A DNA stretch of 64,000 nucleotides. It comes from DAIPKP01 sp964539095 (lineage in GTDB: Bacteria > Synergistota > Synergistia > Synergistales > Aminiphilaceae). The position numbers were made by a program, and so were the translations under genes. The DNA lies in contig CAZIFL010000005.1 in the NCBI GenBank assembly GCA_964539095.1, positions 67,831 through 131,830 on the forward strand. Direction: 5' to 3'. Shown in pieces: positions 23,683 to 31,470 of this stretch. Position 1 is the first letter of the stretch. Each line of letters opens with the position of its first letter. The notes under the pieces were generated by a model, which had not been told where the DNA came from, made no database searches, and saw nothing but the letters and a program-made list of their open reading frames with translations.

Positions 23683-26494
23683 GAATCACGTCGGCTTTGT
23701 GAGAGCAAACGAGCGAAGCTGGGCCATAGACGTGATCGGATACGTCAATCGACGGGTGTCCGCGGCATCTGGCGCGATAAAAAAAGCCGGAGGGGAATAT
23801 TCGACAAGCGATGAAAAAGGAAGTCTCTTCCCGGACGTTCTTCTTTTCGGGATTCTGAATCACGGAACCGTGCTACAGGGGTGGGAACTAAAATTTCCGG
23901 ACACTGCTGTCTCAGATCCGAAACTTCTTGAAAATGCGGCCAGAAAAGCGCGGGGTCTTGGAACCTCCAGTTTCCTTGTGTGGAATGTCAACGAGGCCGT
24001 TCTCTACTCGTTGTCCGGGACGGGTTCCCTCGGCTTCTCGCCGTTGAAGTCGTGGTCCATTGGCGCTCCTGTTTCCAGAGCCTCGGTCGAATGCAATGCG
24101 GAGAGGTGGCAAAAGATGCTCTCCGAAATCATCCGCGACTTGGAGTATTTTTTCTCGACGGGGGGCATAGCATCCTCTTCGGTGATTAGAATCGTAGAGG
24201 AAGGCACTCTTTTCGAATCCGTCGCTTATCACAGAAAAAATGTCCGTGACCATGTCGCGAACGAGGCAGCCAAAAACTCCGAATTGAATGCCGAAATCGA
24301 TTTCTGGTGGCATTCGGCTTCCGAGGAGCACCCGGACAAAGAGGAGAAATTCAATGCTTTCGCCGGCGTGCTCCTTCTCGAATGGTTCAACAAAATCCTC
24401 TTTTGTCACGTCCTGAAAAGCTTTCACTCCGACGCTCGGTTGGTAGAGTCCATTGATGGGAATTGTGACCCCCTGTCTGCCGACAGGGTTTTTGTGGAAA
24501 TATCCGAGAAATGCGACTTTCTCAATATTCTCAAACCTTCGGTGGCATTCGTTCCTCTCCCCGACGCGGCTTGGAATTCTCTTGTTGAGGTAAACCGTTT
24601 TCTGTCGTCGTTTCCGTTCGAGAAAATGAACGCCGACGTTCTTCATAAGATACTTGAATGCACCGTTAACGCTTCGAAGAGAAAAGCGGCCGGACAATAC
24701 TCCACACCCGAGAAGCTCGCGGAACTTCTCGTCAAGTCAGCTATGGTGAAAAGGGAGTGGGTTTTCTTGGACCCTTGCTGCGGAACAGGAACAATTCCGA
24801 GGGCGGTGTACCGGGAAAAGCGTTCCAGAGGAATAGGGGCAAAGGATGCCCTTGCCCAGACTTGGGCCGGCGACAGATTTTCGTTTCCGGTTTCGCTCGC
24901 GACGATGGGGGTAACTTTCCCCGAAAACATGGGTGAGACCGTTCGTGTATTCCGTTCGGACGTGGCAGACATAGTTCCCGGCAAGAGCATTGTTCTAAAG
25001 AACCCGCAGACGGGGGAGCCGGAAACCTTCCAGTTTCCGCTTTTCGACATCGTCGTGTCGAACTTTCCCTTCATAAGAACCGAACAGGCAAAAAAAATGA
25101 ATCAGCCGATTATTCTCTCGGCGGAGAAAACACTGGCCGAGAACGGGGAGCCAGAAGGACTCGATGGAAGAAGCGACCTGTATGCCTACATGCCGTTTCA
25201 TCTGTGGAAATGTCTTGAAGAAGGCGGAACTCTCGCGTTCATTTCGTCCAATTCGTGGCTTGGCGCGGAATGGGGCGAAAGATACTATGAACTTCTCGGC
25301 AGATTCTTCAAAATCAAAAAAGTAATAGCATCCGGGAACGGACGCTGGTTCGACAACGCCAAAGTTGTGACAACGGCACTCATCCTGGAACGGAGGAATC
25401 CTCCGTCGTCTGAAAAGGTGCGGATTCCGGAAGAAGAAACAGTTTTTATCCTGTTGGAGAAAAATCTTAAGGAGTGTTCTTCCGATGATATATCTTTGCT
25501 TTCATCGGCAATAATCAAGGGCGTTTCCTTTGATAAGCTATGTACGGCACGGACACTTACAGGCGCCGAAATGCGAATGCTCGTTCGCTCGGGGGTGGGA
25601 AGGAACCTTTTCTTTTTCAACACAGCGCCTTTCTTGAAATTGAAGAAGTCCCGAAGGACGGATGCTAGGAAACGTAGCGTTCTCTTGCCTGCCGGAGCTT
25701 TTTTTGATTTTTTCCGCGGAGAGAGAAGAGGATGGAACCCTCTTTTCTATCCCCCGAGAGATAGTCGTATCGACCCCGAGTATCTGGACAAGGTCCTCAT
25801 TCGGTCGAAAACGATTAAAGGATTCATCGCCAAACCGGACGCTCTCGGATTCTTCTGCGGAAAGAGTAAGGAAGAACTCGACCGACGCAAGCATTTTGAT
25901 ACGCTTTCATATATCAACTCTTTTTCTGGATGTGTCAACAAAACAGGAAAACCTCTTTGCAAAGTTCTGTCCCGGCCGGGTTGTTTCTGGTACGAAATGA
26001 AAAAGGGAGCCAAGCCCGACATGGTCGTACTGGTAAACTACGATAAGCGGCTTTTCTTCCCGTTGACACCGGATGTCCCGTTCATAGACCAGCGCTTCAT
26101 CGGGATGTCTCTCAAACAGTCTGCGGTGAAAAGAGATGTTTCAGCGGCTCTTTCTCACGCGCTTCTTAACAGTGTCTTCGGTCTTTTCTACATCGAGGCG
26201 CTAGGTTTCGGGCGAGGACTCGGAGCTCTCGACCTTAGCAAGGACCGGATAGAAAAGGGGCTTTTCATGCTGAACCCTCTTATTCCGAGCTTGCCGGAGC
26301 GCAAAAAACTTGTCGACGCGTTCCTGCCGCTCCTTTCCAGAGAGGTACTCCCACTGGAAAACGAGTTGGAATCTCAGGACAGGAAAGAGTTCGAGAAATA
26401 CCTTGCCACAGTCTACCAGATCCCGGACGAACTTGTAGATGAACTTGCAAAATCTTTGGTTTCCATGCAAAGGGCGCGTCTTTCTGTCCTCTGA
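23669..26494 (+). CDS. Fused restriction endonuclease and N6-adenine methyltransferase (type IIG-like)
   Basis: 941 residues. The N-terminal region has a PD-(D/E)xK-like core: FPDVLLFGIL (about residues 53-62) followed by GWELKFPD (about 71-78), the Asp and Glu-x-Lys of a nuclease. The middle holds an N6-adenine methylase: GQYSTPEKLAELLV, motif I FLDPCCGTGTI (about residues 368-378) and a motif IV reading SNFPFI, where the common form is NPPF/NPPY. The C-terminal third would be the target-recognition and helical region, with coiled Glu/Leu-rich sequence near 890-930. It overlaps the separate methyltransferase upstream. Such fusions cut and methylate one recognition site. Confidence 0.8.
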   Translation: MPPSKNHVGFVRANERSWAIDVIGYVNRRVSAASGAIKKAGGEYSTSDEKGSLFPDVLLFGILNHGTVLQGWELKFPDTAVSDPKLLENAARKARGLGTSSFLVWNVNEAVLYSLSGTGSLGFSPLKSWSIGAPVSRASVECNAERWQKMLSEIIRDLEYFFSTGGIASSSVIRIVEEGTLFESVAYHRKNVRDHVANEAAKNSELNAEIDFWWHSASEEHPDKEEKFNAFAGVLLLEWFNKILFCHVLKSFHSDARLVESIDGNCDPLSADRVFVEISEKCDFLNILKPSVAFVPLPDAAWNSLVEVNRFLSSFPFEKMNADVLHKILECTVNASKRKAAGQYSTPEKLAELLVKSAMVKREWVFLDPCCGTGTIPRAVYREKRSRGIGAKDALAQTWAGDRFSFPVSLATMGVTFPENMGETVRVFRSDVADIVPGKSIVLKNPQTGEPETFQFPLFDIVVSNFPFIRTEQAKKMNQPIILSAEKTLAENGEPEGLDGRSDLYAYMPFHLWKCLEEGGTLAFISSNSWLGAEWGERYYELLGRFFKIKKVIASGNGRWFDNAKVVTTALILERRNPPSSEKVRIPEEETVFILLEKNLKECSSDDISLLSSAIIKGVSFDKLCTARTLTGAEMRMLVRSGVGRNLFFFNTAPFLKLKKSRRTDARKRSVLLPAGAFFDFFRGERRGWNPLFYPPRDSRIDPEYLDKVLIRSKTIKGFIAKPDALGFFCGKSKEELDRRKHFDTLSYINSFSGCVNKTGKPLCKVLSRPGCFWYEMKKGAKPDMVVLVNYDKRLFFPLTPDVPFIDQRFIGMSLKQSAVKRDVSAALSHALLNSVFGLFYIEALGFGRGLGALDLSKDRIEKGLFMLNPLIPSLPERKKLVDAFLPLLSREVLPLENELESQDRKEFEKYLATVYQIPDELVDELAKSLVSMQRARLSVL

Positions 26495-26615
26495 AGCACC
26501 CTGTACGATGATACACGGAATGCTTCGTTGCAATTGTTTTGCGGACGGGAGCGGAACCTCTTTCTACGTCTTCCCAGCGGCCTCCAGCCGGAAAAGACGT
26601 TTTCGTTAGCGTTGT

Positions 26616-27009
26616 CTATCTTGTGAAAACGATCTGCTCAAGTCGCGTGCAGTAGCTGATAAGGCCCCAGGATCCCCTGTTTTTCTTGTAGTTGAAGAGC
26701 GATCCAAGGATTCCCATCTTGAGTTCCGTGTTATCCATATCAAAGGTGAGAAGCCAGAGGAGATTCAGCTTCCAGGCATAGAGAAACTTCCCGGTGAAGA
26801 CATCCCACCAAGTTGAGAAGCACGAGGGCGAGTACATGCTCTGAATCCTTTGCACCACGGCCGTTTCTTGCGCCCACGCACACGTCAATTGCTTTATCAA
26901 GTCCCATTTTATAGAAAGGTCTGATTGTTAAGCACAATCCCCCGAAGGGGGTAAGGTTGCTGCTTCCTTCCTGCATTTCGATGTCGATTTTTCCGGCGTT
27001 TTTTGGCAT
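26616..27009 (-). pseudogene. Degenerate IS1380-like transposase
   Basis: From the ATG at 27009 the minus strand reads an IS1380-type N-terminus: KIDIEM, then SNLTPFGGLCL and DSEHVLALVLLNLVG, matching the pattern LTPxGGL ... S.HVL.LVLLNL. The frame ends near 26740. A second frame continues with TFDMDNTELK and LFNYKKNRGSWGLISY, which resembles the DDE region of the same family. The remainder, including the catalytic C-terminus, is missing. It is therefore a frameshifted, deleted remnant at the right border of the restriction island. Nothing else is seen between 26495 and 26615. Confidence 0.65.
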
Positions 27010-27095
27010 AATGGATCGCACCTCTCTGGTGAAGGTTTGTGTCTACGCAAACACTACCTTATCACTGTTCTACGAACAGTCCAGAGAGGTTTTTG
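27001..27095 (-). repeat. IS leader element A, copy 2
   Basis: ACCTCTCTGG (27020-27029) pairs with CCAGAGAGGT (27081-27090), enclosing GTGAAGG/CCTTATCAC and a CTGTTC/GAACAG hairpin. On the minus strand CCAGAGAGG sits 11 bases before the transposase ATG at 27009, so the stem would hide the ribosome-binding site, a common device in insertion sequences to block read-through expression. It overlaps the N-terminal codons of the remnant. Confidence 0.55.
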
Positions 27096-27117
27096 TTTTT
27101 TTGCCTGTGGATTTGGG

Positions 27118-27180
27118 CAACGGGATTCCCGGAGTTGCGAAAAGGGGTTTCCTTCGGAAACCTCCCGGGGAGAAACTCCG
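27118..27180 (+). promoter_or_regulatory. Leader element B, copy 2
   Basis: Same 30-base block as 21968-21997, then GGGGTTTCC-TTCG-GGAAACC as inner hairpin and AACTCCGG closing an eight-base stem with CCGGAGTT. It lies about 30 bases before the tamB-like start codon and 25 bases after element A2. Confidence 0.5.
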
Positions 27181-27210
27181 GTATGTACTGAAAAAGGAGG
27201 ATTGTTGAGT

Positions 27211-30200
27211 ATGAGAAAAAAAACTGTTCTTGCAGTGGTGGTGATCCTGGGAGGGTTTCTTCTGGGATTTGGGGCGTTACTCACCACGAACATGGGAACC
27301 GCCTTCATCGGCAAAATTCTGGTGGAGCAGGCTCGAACCCATCTTGATGCGGCGTTCACTTTTCAGGAGCTTCGGGGGAATCCTCTTCGGGGGTATACCA
27401 TAGAAAATGTGGGACTCCTCAAAGAAGGGGCTCCTCTGGTGCGGATGCGTCAGGGGTTTGTAAAGGTAGAACTCATGCCTCTCCTCAAAGGGGCCTTTGA
27501 GCTGGACCGGATAGAGCTTCGGGATTTCCAAGTCTTTCCTCAAGAGCTTGCCCCCTTTATGGAGCCCTTGAGAGATCTTCCTCCGGAGCTTCTCCGCCCT
27601 CTTGAGGGAACGCATCTGGAGCTGCATCAGCAGGGGGATACCTTCTCCCTGATGGGCAAACTTCGGTACGGCACGCTTCCCCTTGAAGGAGAAGGGGTCT
27701 TTCGGCTGGCCTTCTCTCCCCGGGGAGAGGGGATAGAACGGATCGAGTTGCGGCGTGGGGAGGTCGATCTCGGCATCGGGGCGGGAGGGCTTCGAGCAGA
27801 GGGGCTTCTCTTCCCCCATTTCGATCTCCGGGGTGAGCTGCAGACAGCGAATCTGGAGGAGTTTCTGAAAGCTTTCAATATACCCCAGGGGGCTGGGCTC
27901 GCCATTCCCCTCACTGCCTTTCTGGAGGCTGCGGGGACCGGGGTGGAGGATCTGGTGCTCTCCGGAAGGCTTCTCACCCGGCCGGGGGTCCTCTTTGGGG
28001 TTCCTCTGGGGGTGAGCGTCTGTGACTTCTCCTGGGCAGAAAACCGTTTAGAGATGAAAATTCCCGAATTCCGTCCCGGGGGGATCCCCTTTCAGGGGTA
28101 CGGTTCGTATCAGTTCTACGAAAAGCCCGGGGTAGACCTGCCGGGAGTACTCTCCCTCTTCCTTTCCGCGGAGAACATCCCTCTGGAAGAGCTTCGAAGC
28201 ATCCTCCCTGCCGCCTCGCAGATCCCCCTGGGGGGAACTGTGGAGGAGGGAACCATTCAGATAACGGGAAAGGACGGGGATTTTCAGGGAGATGCCCAGA
28301 TCTACGCCCCTCGGGTCTCCCTGGGGGATGAGAGCTTCTCGGAGCTTAGGATGCAGGTCAAGCTTCGCGAGCAGAACACCCTCCACATCACTGCCCGTGG
28401 AGAGGGATGGGGTGGCACTGTGGCCCTCTCCGGCAAGGGTTCCTTTCCGGGTCCCTCCCTGGATCTTTCCTTCAACTCCAAGGGGCTCCGGCTGGAGCGG
28501 CTCCAGAAGTTTATCCCTCCTCTTCAGGGGTATCCCCTTCGGGGGGATGTTCATCTGGGGGGAACTGTCCGGGGAAAGCCGGGGTCTCTGGTTATCGCCG
28601 GAGAGCTGCAGTCTCCCAAACTGGCTGTGTTCCACACCTTTATAGATGACCTGCGCATCCCCTATTCCTACCGGGAGAAGGAGCAGTCTCTGGCTCTCCA
28701 AAAGGCGACTGCCCGGATTGAACAGGGAAGTTTGCATCTGGATGGGGTTTTGCGGAATCTCAAAGCGGCCTCTCCCACCGCTGAGGGAGTGCTGGAGCTT
28801 CGGCAGGTTCCCCTCGCCTCTCTGGGCAGTTGGTTCCCCGAAATGAAGGATGCGGGGCTTAAAGGGGATCTCACCATGAAAGCCTCCTTCCGAGGCCCCT
28901 TGAACGCCCCTGCCCTGGAAGGGACCGCCTATGTGCCGCTGCTTACCCTTTCGGATGGCACGGTGCTGCGACACGTCAAGGGAGACGTAGCTCTCGCTTC
29001 GGGAGAGATGCCCAAGCTTCTGGCAGGGCAGATCAAGGAGCTTCCCTTCACCCTCTCTGCCGGGGATATTCGGCATCCCTCCGGGGTGCTTCTGGAAAAT
29101 CCCCGGGGAGAGCTTGCCTGGAGCTTCGGAGAACAGAAGCTCCGGATATCCCGACTGGAGAGCCGCATGGGGAAGGCCACGCTCCAGGGTAAGGGGGAGA
29201 TGACTCTCGCCACCCCCGCCGCCAAAAGTGTTTTCCGCTTGGAACTCGCGGGGGAGAATCTGGACATCTCCCGGCTCTATGTAACCGATGCGGGAGCCAT
29301 GCCTCTGCAGGGAACCGCCCAGATGGGGATAACCGCCCAGGGGAGCTTTGAAAATCCCCGCTTCGGGGTACAGGTCGGCGCTCCTAAAGTGCGGTACGAT
29401 ACCTTTACCCTGGAAAAGGTCACCCTTCGGGGAGAAGGGGGCTTGGAGGGCTTTACCCTCTCCGAGGCCCGGGGCTCTCTCTACGGAGGAAGCCTCAACC
29501 TCTCCGGGGGGGTGCGTTTCAAGGGGGAGGCCCTGGAGACGGATATCCGGGCAGATTGGGCAAACCTCAGCCTCCCCGCTCTTGGAAGAGACTTTCCCAA
29601 ACTCAAGGATCTGGAGGCCCAGGGGACTCTCTCGGGAACCTTTACCCTCAAGGGTTCCCCGGGAAATCTCCGGGGGAGCGGAAGCGCCACGGTGCCCCAG
29701 CTCGGTCTCTTCGGCCTTAAGGCGGAGCAGGTGGTGCTTCCCCTGGTTCTCGAAAAGGATACTCTCAAAATTGCCGCAGGAAAGGCGAACCTCTACGGGG
29801 GAACTCTGGGGGCAAACTTCTCGGCGAACTTCGTCACCGGGGCCTGGCGCAGCGATGCCAGGGGGGAGCTTGTCTCCATGGGTCCCCTTCTTCGGGATCT
29901 CACTAAAAGCGACAAGGGGCTTCACTGCAACGGGGTGCTCGATTTCAAAGGGGCGGGGAACTTCCTCTCCGGGGCCGTTCGGGGGGAGGGCTCCTTCGCC
30001 ACCTCCAAGGGGCATCTCACCGGGGTACCCTGGGCGGATCTCATGGCCAAGCTTCACGGAGGGCGCCGGGTCTCCTTCGAGAAGATCTCCGGCAGCTACG
30101 AGCTGGATGCCTACCGTTTTCTGCTCCGTTCCGGAGAGGTACAGCCCGAGCCGGGGGATCCTCTCTATCAGTCCCTCCAGGCCTCGGGACCCATCTCCTA

Positions 30201-30591
30201 CCAAGGCCCTATGAACATCGCCGTGGAGGGGATGCTGAACGTGCAGCTCGTGAACGCTCTTGCAGGAGGCACTGCGGGAGGCGTGGCGGGCCTTATCCAG
30301 AATCCGGGCTCTCTGGAGGGGATTCTTCAAGGCATTCTCGGAGGGGTTACCGACATGGGAAGGAGTCGTGACTTCCGCAAAGTCACCTTTACTCTGGAGG
30401 GAACCGCCAAAGATCCCGTCATGAAAAATTTGAAGATGGATCGGCCTCAGCCCACTCCGGGAACTCCGGTCATCGCCATACCGGAGACACCGCAGCCTGG
30501 GACTCCCCCCTCCCCCACCCAGGCACCTCAGAGCCTGGAGGAGAAGGTGAAGGAAGAGCTTACCAAGGAGATCCTCAAACTCTTCGAGTAG
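27211..30591 (+). CDS. TamB/AsmA-like translocation and assembly protein
   Basis: 1126 residues. The ATG at 27211 has AAAAAGGAGG ten bases upstream; the longer open frame has no site. An N-terminal anchor (VLAVVVILGGFLLGFGALLTT) is followed by about 1000 residues of beta-rich repeats with many Gly and amphipathic strands (patterns such as LRGEGGLEGFTLSEARGSLYGG), the beta-taco architecture of TamB/AsmA proteins. The C-terminus has FTLEGTAKDPVMKNLKM, a typical AsmA/DUF748-like ending, then a Pro-rich stretch and a charged helix. Such proteins span the periplasm and move phospholipids or help outer-membrane assembly, so a diderm envelope is implied. A strong terminator follows. Confidence 0.82.
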   Translation: MRKKTVLAVVVILGGFLLGFGALLTTNMGTAFIGKILVEQARTHLDAAFTFQELRGNPLRGYTIENVGLLKEGAPLVRMRQGFVKVELMPLLKGAFELDRIELRDFQVFPQELAPFMEPLRDLPPELLRPLEGTHLELHQQGDTFSLMGKLRYGTLPLEGEGVFRLAFSPRGEGIERIELRRGEVDLGIGAGGLRAEGLLFPHFDLRGELQTANLEEFLKAFNIPQGAGLAIPLTAFLEAAGTGVEDLVLSGRLLTRPGVLFGVPLGVSVCDFSWAENRLEMKIPEFRPGGIPFQGYGSYQFYEKPGVDLPGVLSLFLSAENIPLEELRSILPAASQIPLGGTVEEGTIQITGKDGDFQGDAQIYAPRVSLGDESFSELRMQVKLREQNTLHITARGEGWGGTVALSGKGSFPGPSLDLSFNSKGLRLERLQKFIPPLQGYPLRGDVHLGGTVRGKPGSLVIAGELQSPKLAVFHTFIDDLRIPYSYREKEQSLALQKATARIEQGSLHLDGVLRNLKAASPTAEGVLELRQVPLASLGSWFPEMKDAGLKGDLTMKASFRGPLNAPALEGTAYVPLLTLSDGTVLRHVKGDVALASGEMPKLLAGQIKELPFTLSAGDIRHPSGVLLENPRGELAWSFGEQKLRISRLESRMGKATLQGKGEMTLATPAAKSVFRLELAGENLDISRLYVTDAGAMPLQGTAQMGITAQGSFENPRFGVQVGAPKVRYDTFTLEKVTLRGEGGLEGFTLSEARGSLYGGSLNLSGGVRFKGEALETDIRADWANLSLPALGRDFPKLKDLEAQGTLSGTFTLKGSPGNLRGSGSATVPQLGLFGLKAEQVVLPLVLEKDTLKIAAGKANLYGGTLGANFSANFVTGAWRSDARGELVSMGPLLRDLTKSDKGLHCNGVLDFKGAGNFLSGAVRGEGSFATSKGHLTGVPWADLMAKLHGGRRVSFEKISGSYELDAYRFLLRSGEVQPEPGDPLYQSLQASGPISYQGPMNIAVEGMLNVQLVNALAGGTAGGVAGLIQNPGSLEGILQGILGGVTDMGRSRDFRKVTFTLEGTAKDPVMKNLKMDRPQPTPGTPVIAIPETPQPGTPPSPTQAPQSLEEKVKEELTKEILKLFE

Positions 30592-30650
30592 GCGGTGGAA
30601 GGAAATGACAGTGGTTGCGGAATCCCTCAAGAGCGTATCTCCTGACAGAC

Positions 30651-30678
30651 CGGGGCTTTCTTCGGAAAGCCCCGTTTT
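30651..30678 (+). terminator. Rho-independent terminator after the TamB-like gene
   Basis: A perfect ten-base stem CGGGGCTTTC/GAAAGCCCCG with a TTCG tetraloop, followed by TTTT. It lies 60 bases after the stop. Confidence 0.92.
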
Positions 30679-30702
30679 ACGGAAAAGATGGGAGGCAGAT
30701 GT

Positions 30703-31368
30703 ATGACCTCTTGCAACATTGATCATCTGGCAATCGTTGCCCCTTCTCTTGAAAGCGGGGCGGCACTAGTGGAGCGAGTTCTCGGGGTCTCTCTCCAGAC
30801 CGGGGGGGAGCATCCTCGTATGGGAACTCACAACCTTCTTCTCTCTCTGGGGGAGAGCCTCTATCTCGAAGTGATAGCCCCCAATCCTCGAGGGGACGCT
30901 CCGGAGCGTCCCCGGTGGTTTAACCTGGATGTCCTCCGTAAGGACACTCCCCCCCGCCTTGCCACCTGGGTGGTCCGCACACCGGATATTTATAAATCGC
31001 TCCGGGATGCCTCGGAGCATCTCGGCGTCGAGGAGCCCATGTCCAGGGGGAAACTGAACTGGCGCATCTCCATCCCCGAAGATGGTTCGCTCCCTCTTGG
31101 GGGGGTAGCCCCCACACTCATCCAGTGGGAGGCCGGGGCGTTGCATCCCGCAGCAAAGCTGGAGCCCCGAGGGATCTCCCTCAAGGAACTCCGGCTCTAC
31201 ACCCCGGAACCGGAACGCCTCTTGCGGCTACTGGCATCTCTGAGTTTTGAAGGGCCCGTCTCGGTACATCCTCTCTCCCCGGGGGAATCTCCCCGGCTGG
31301 AGGCTCAGATGGTGACCCCTCATGGGCTCAGATTGCTCTCTTGTGTAAGCCCTGATCTCCCAGAGTAA
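30703..31368 (+). CDS. VOC-family protein (glyoxalase-like domain)
   Basis: 221 residues. The start is the ATG at 30703 with GGAGG seven bases upstream; an earlier in-frame ATG at 30688 precedes that site. The N-terminus CNIDHLAIVAPSLESGAALVERVLGV and the HPRMGTHNLLLSLGESLYLEVIAPNP block are typical of the Glyoxalase_3 (PF13468) type. The histidine and glutamate of the metal site are present in IDHL and YLEV. Enzymes of this fold act on small molecules through a divalent metal; the substrate is unknown. Single gene between the strong terminator and the first receptor gene. Confidence 0.8.
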   Translation: MTSCNIDHLAIVAPSLESGAALVERVLGVSLQTGGEHPRMGTHNLLLSLGESLYLEVIAPNPRGDAPERPRWFNLDVLRKDTPPRLATWVVRTPDIYKSLRDASEHLGVEEPMSRGKLNWRISIPEDGSLPLGGVAPTLIQWEAGALHPAAKLEPRGISLKELRLYTPEPERLLRLLASLSFEGPVSVHPLSPGESPRLEAQMVTPHGLRLLSCVSPDLPE

Positions 31369-31470
31369 GAGCTAAACGCTCTTATTGTGTGACTTTCCAA
31401 AAGTCTTTGTCCCTGGGATTCTTCCGGGGTGCTTTGTGGCGGCTTAAATTATGTAAGGGGGAGATAGTTT

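Noticed and set aside
27037..27210. N-terminal extension of the TamB-like frame
   Set aside because: It crosses leader elements A2 and B2 and has no ribosome-binding site; ATG 27211 has AAGGAGG.
28048..30726. 892-codon open frame antisense to the TamB-like gene
   Set aside because: It lies opposite a clearly coding frame with a signal anchor and AsmA-like ending, has no ribosome-binding site, and its product is low-complexity Gly/Pro/His. It is a shadow produced by GC-rich codon bias.
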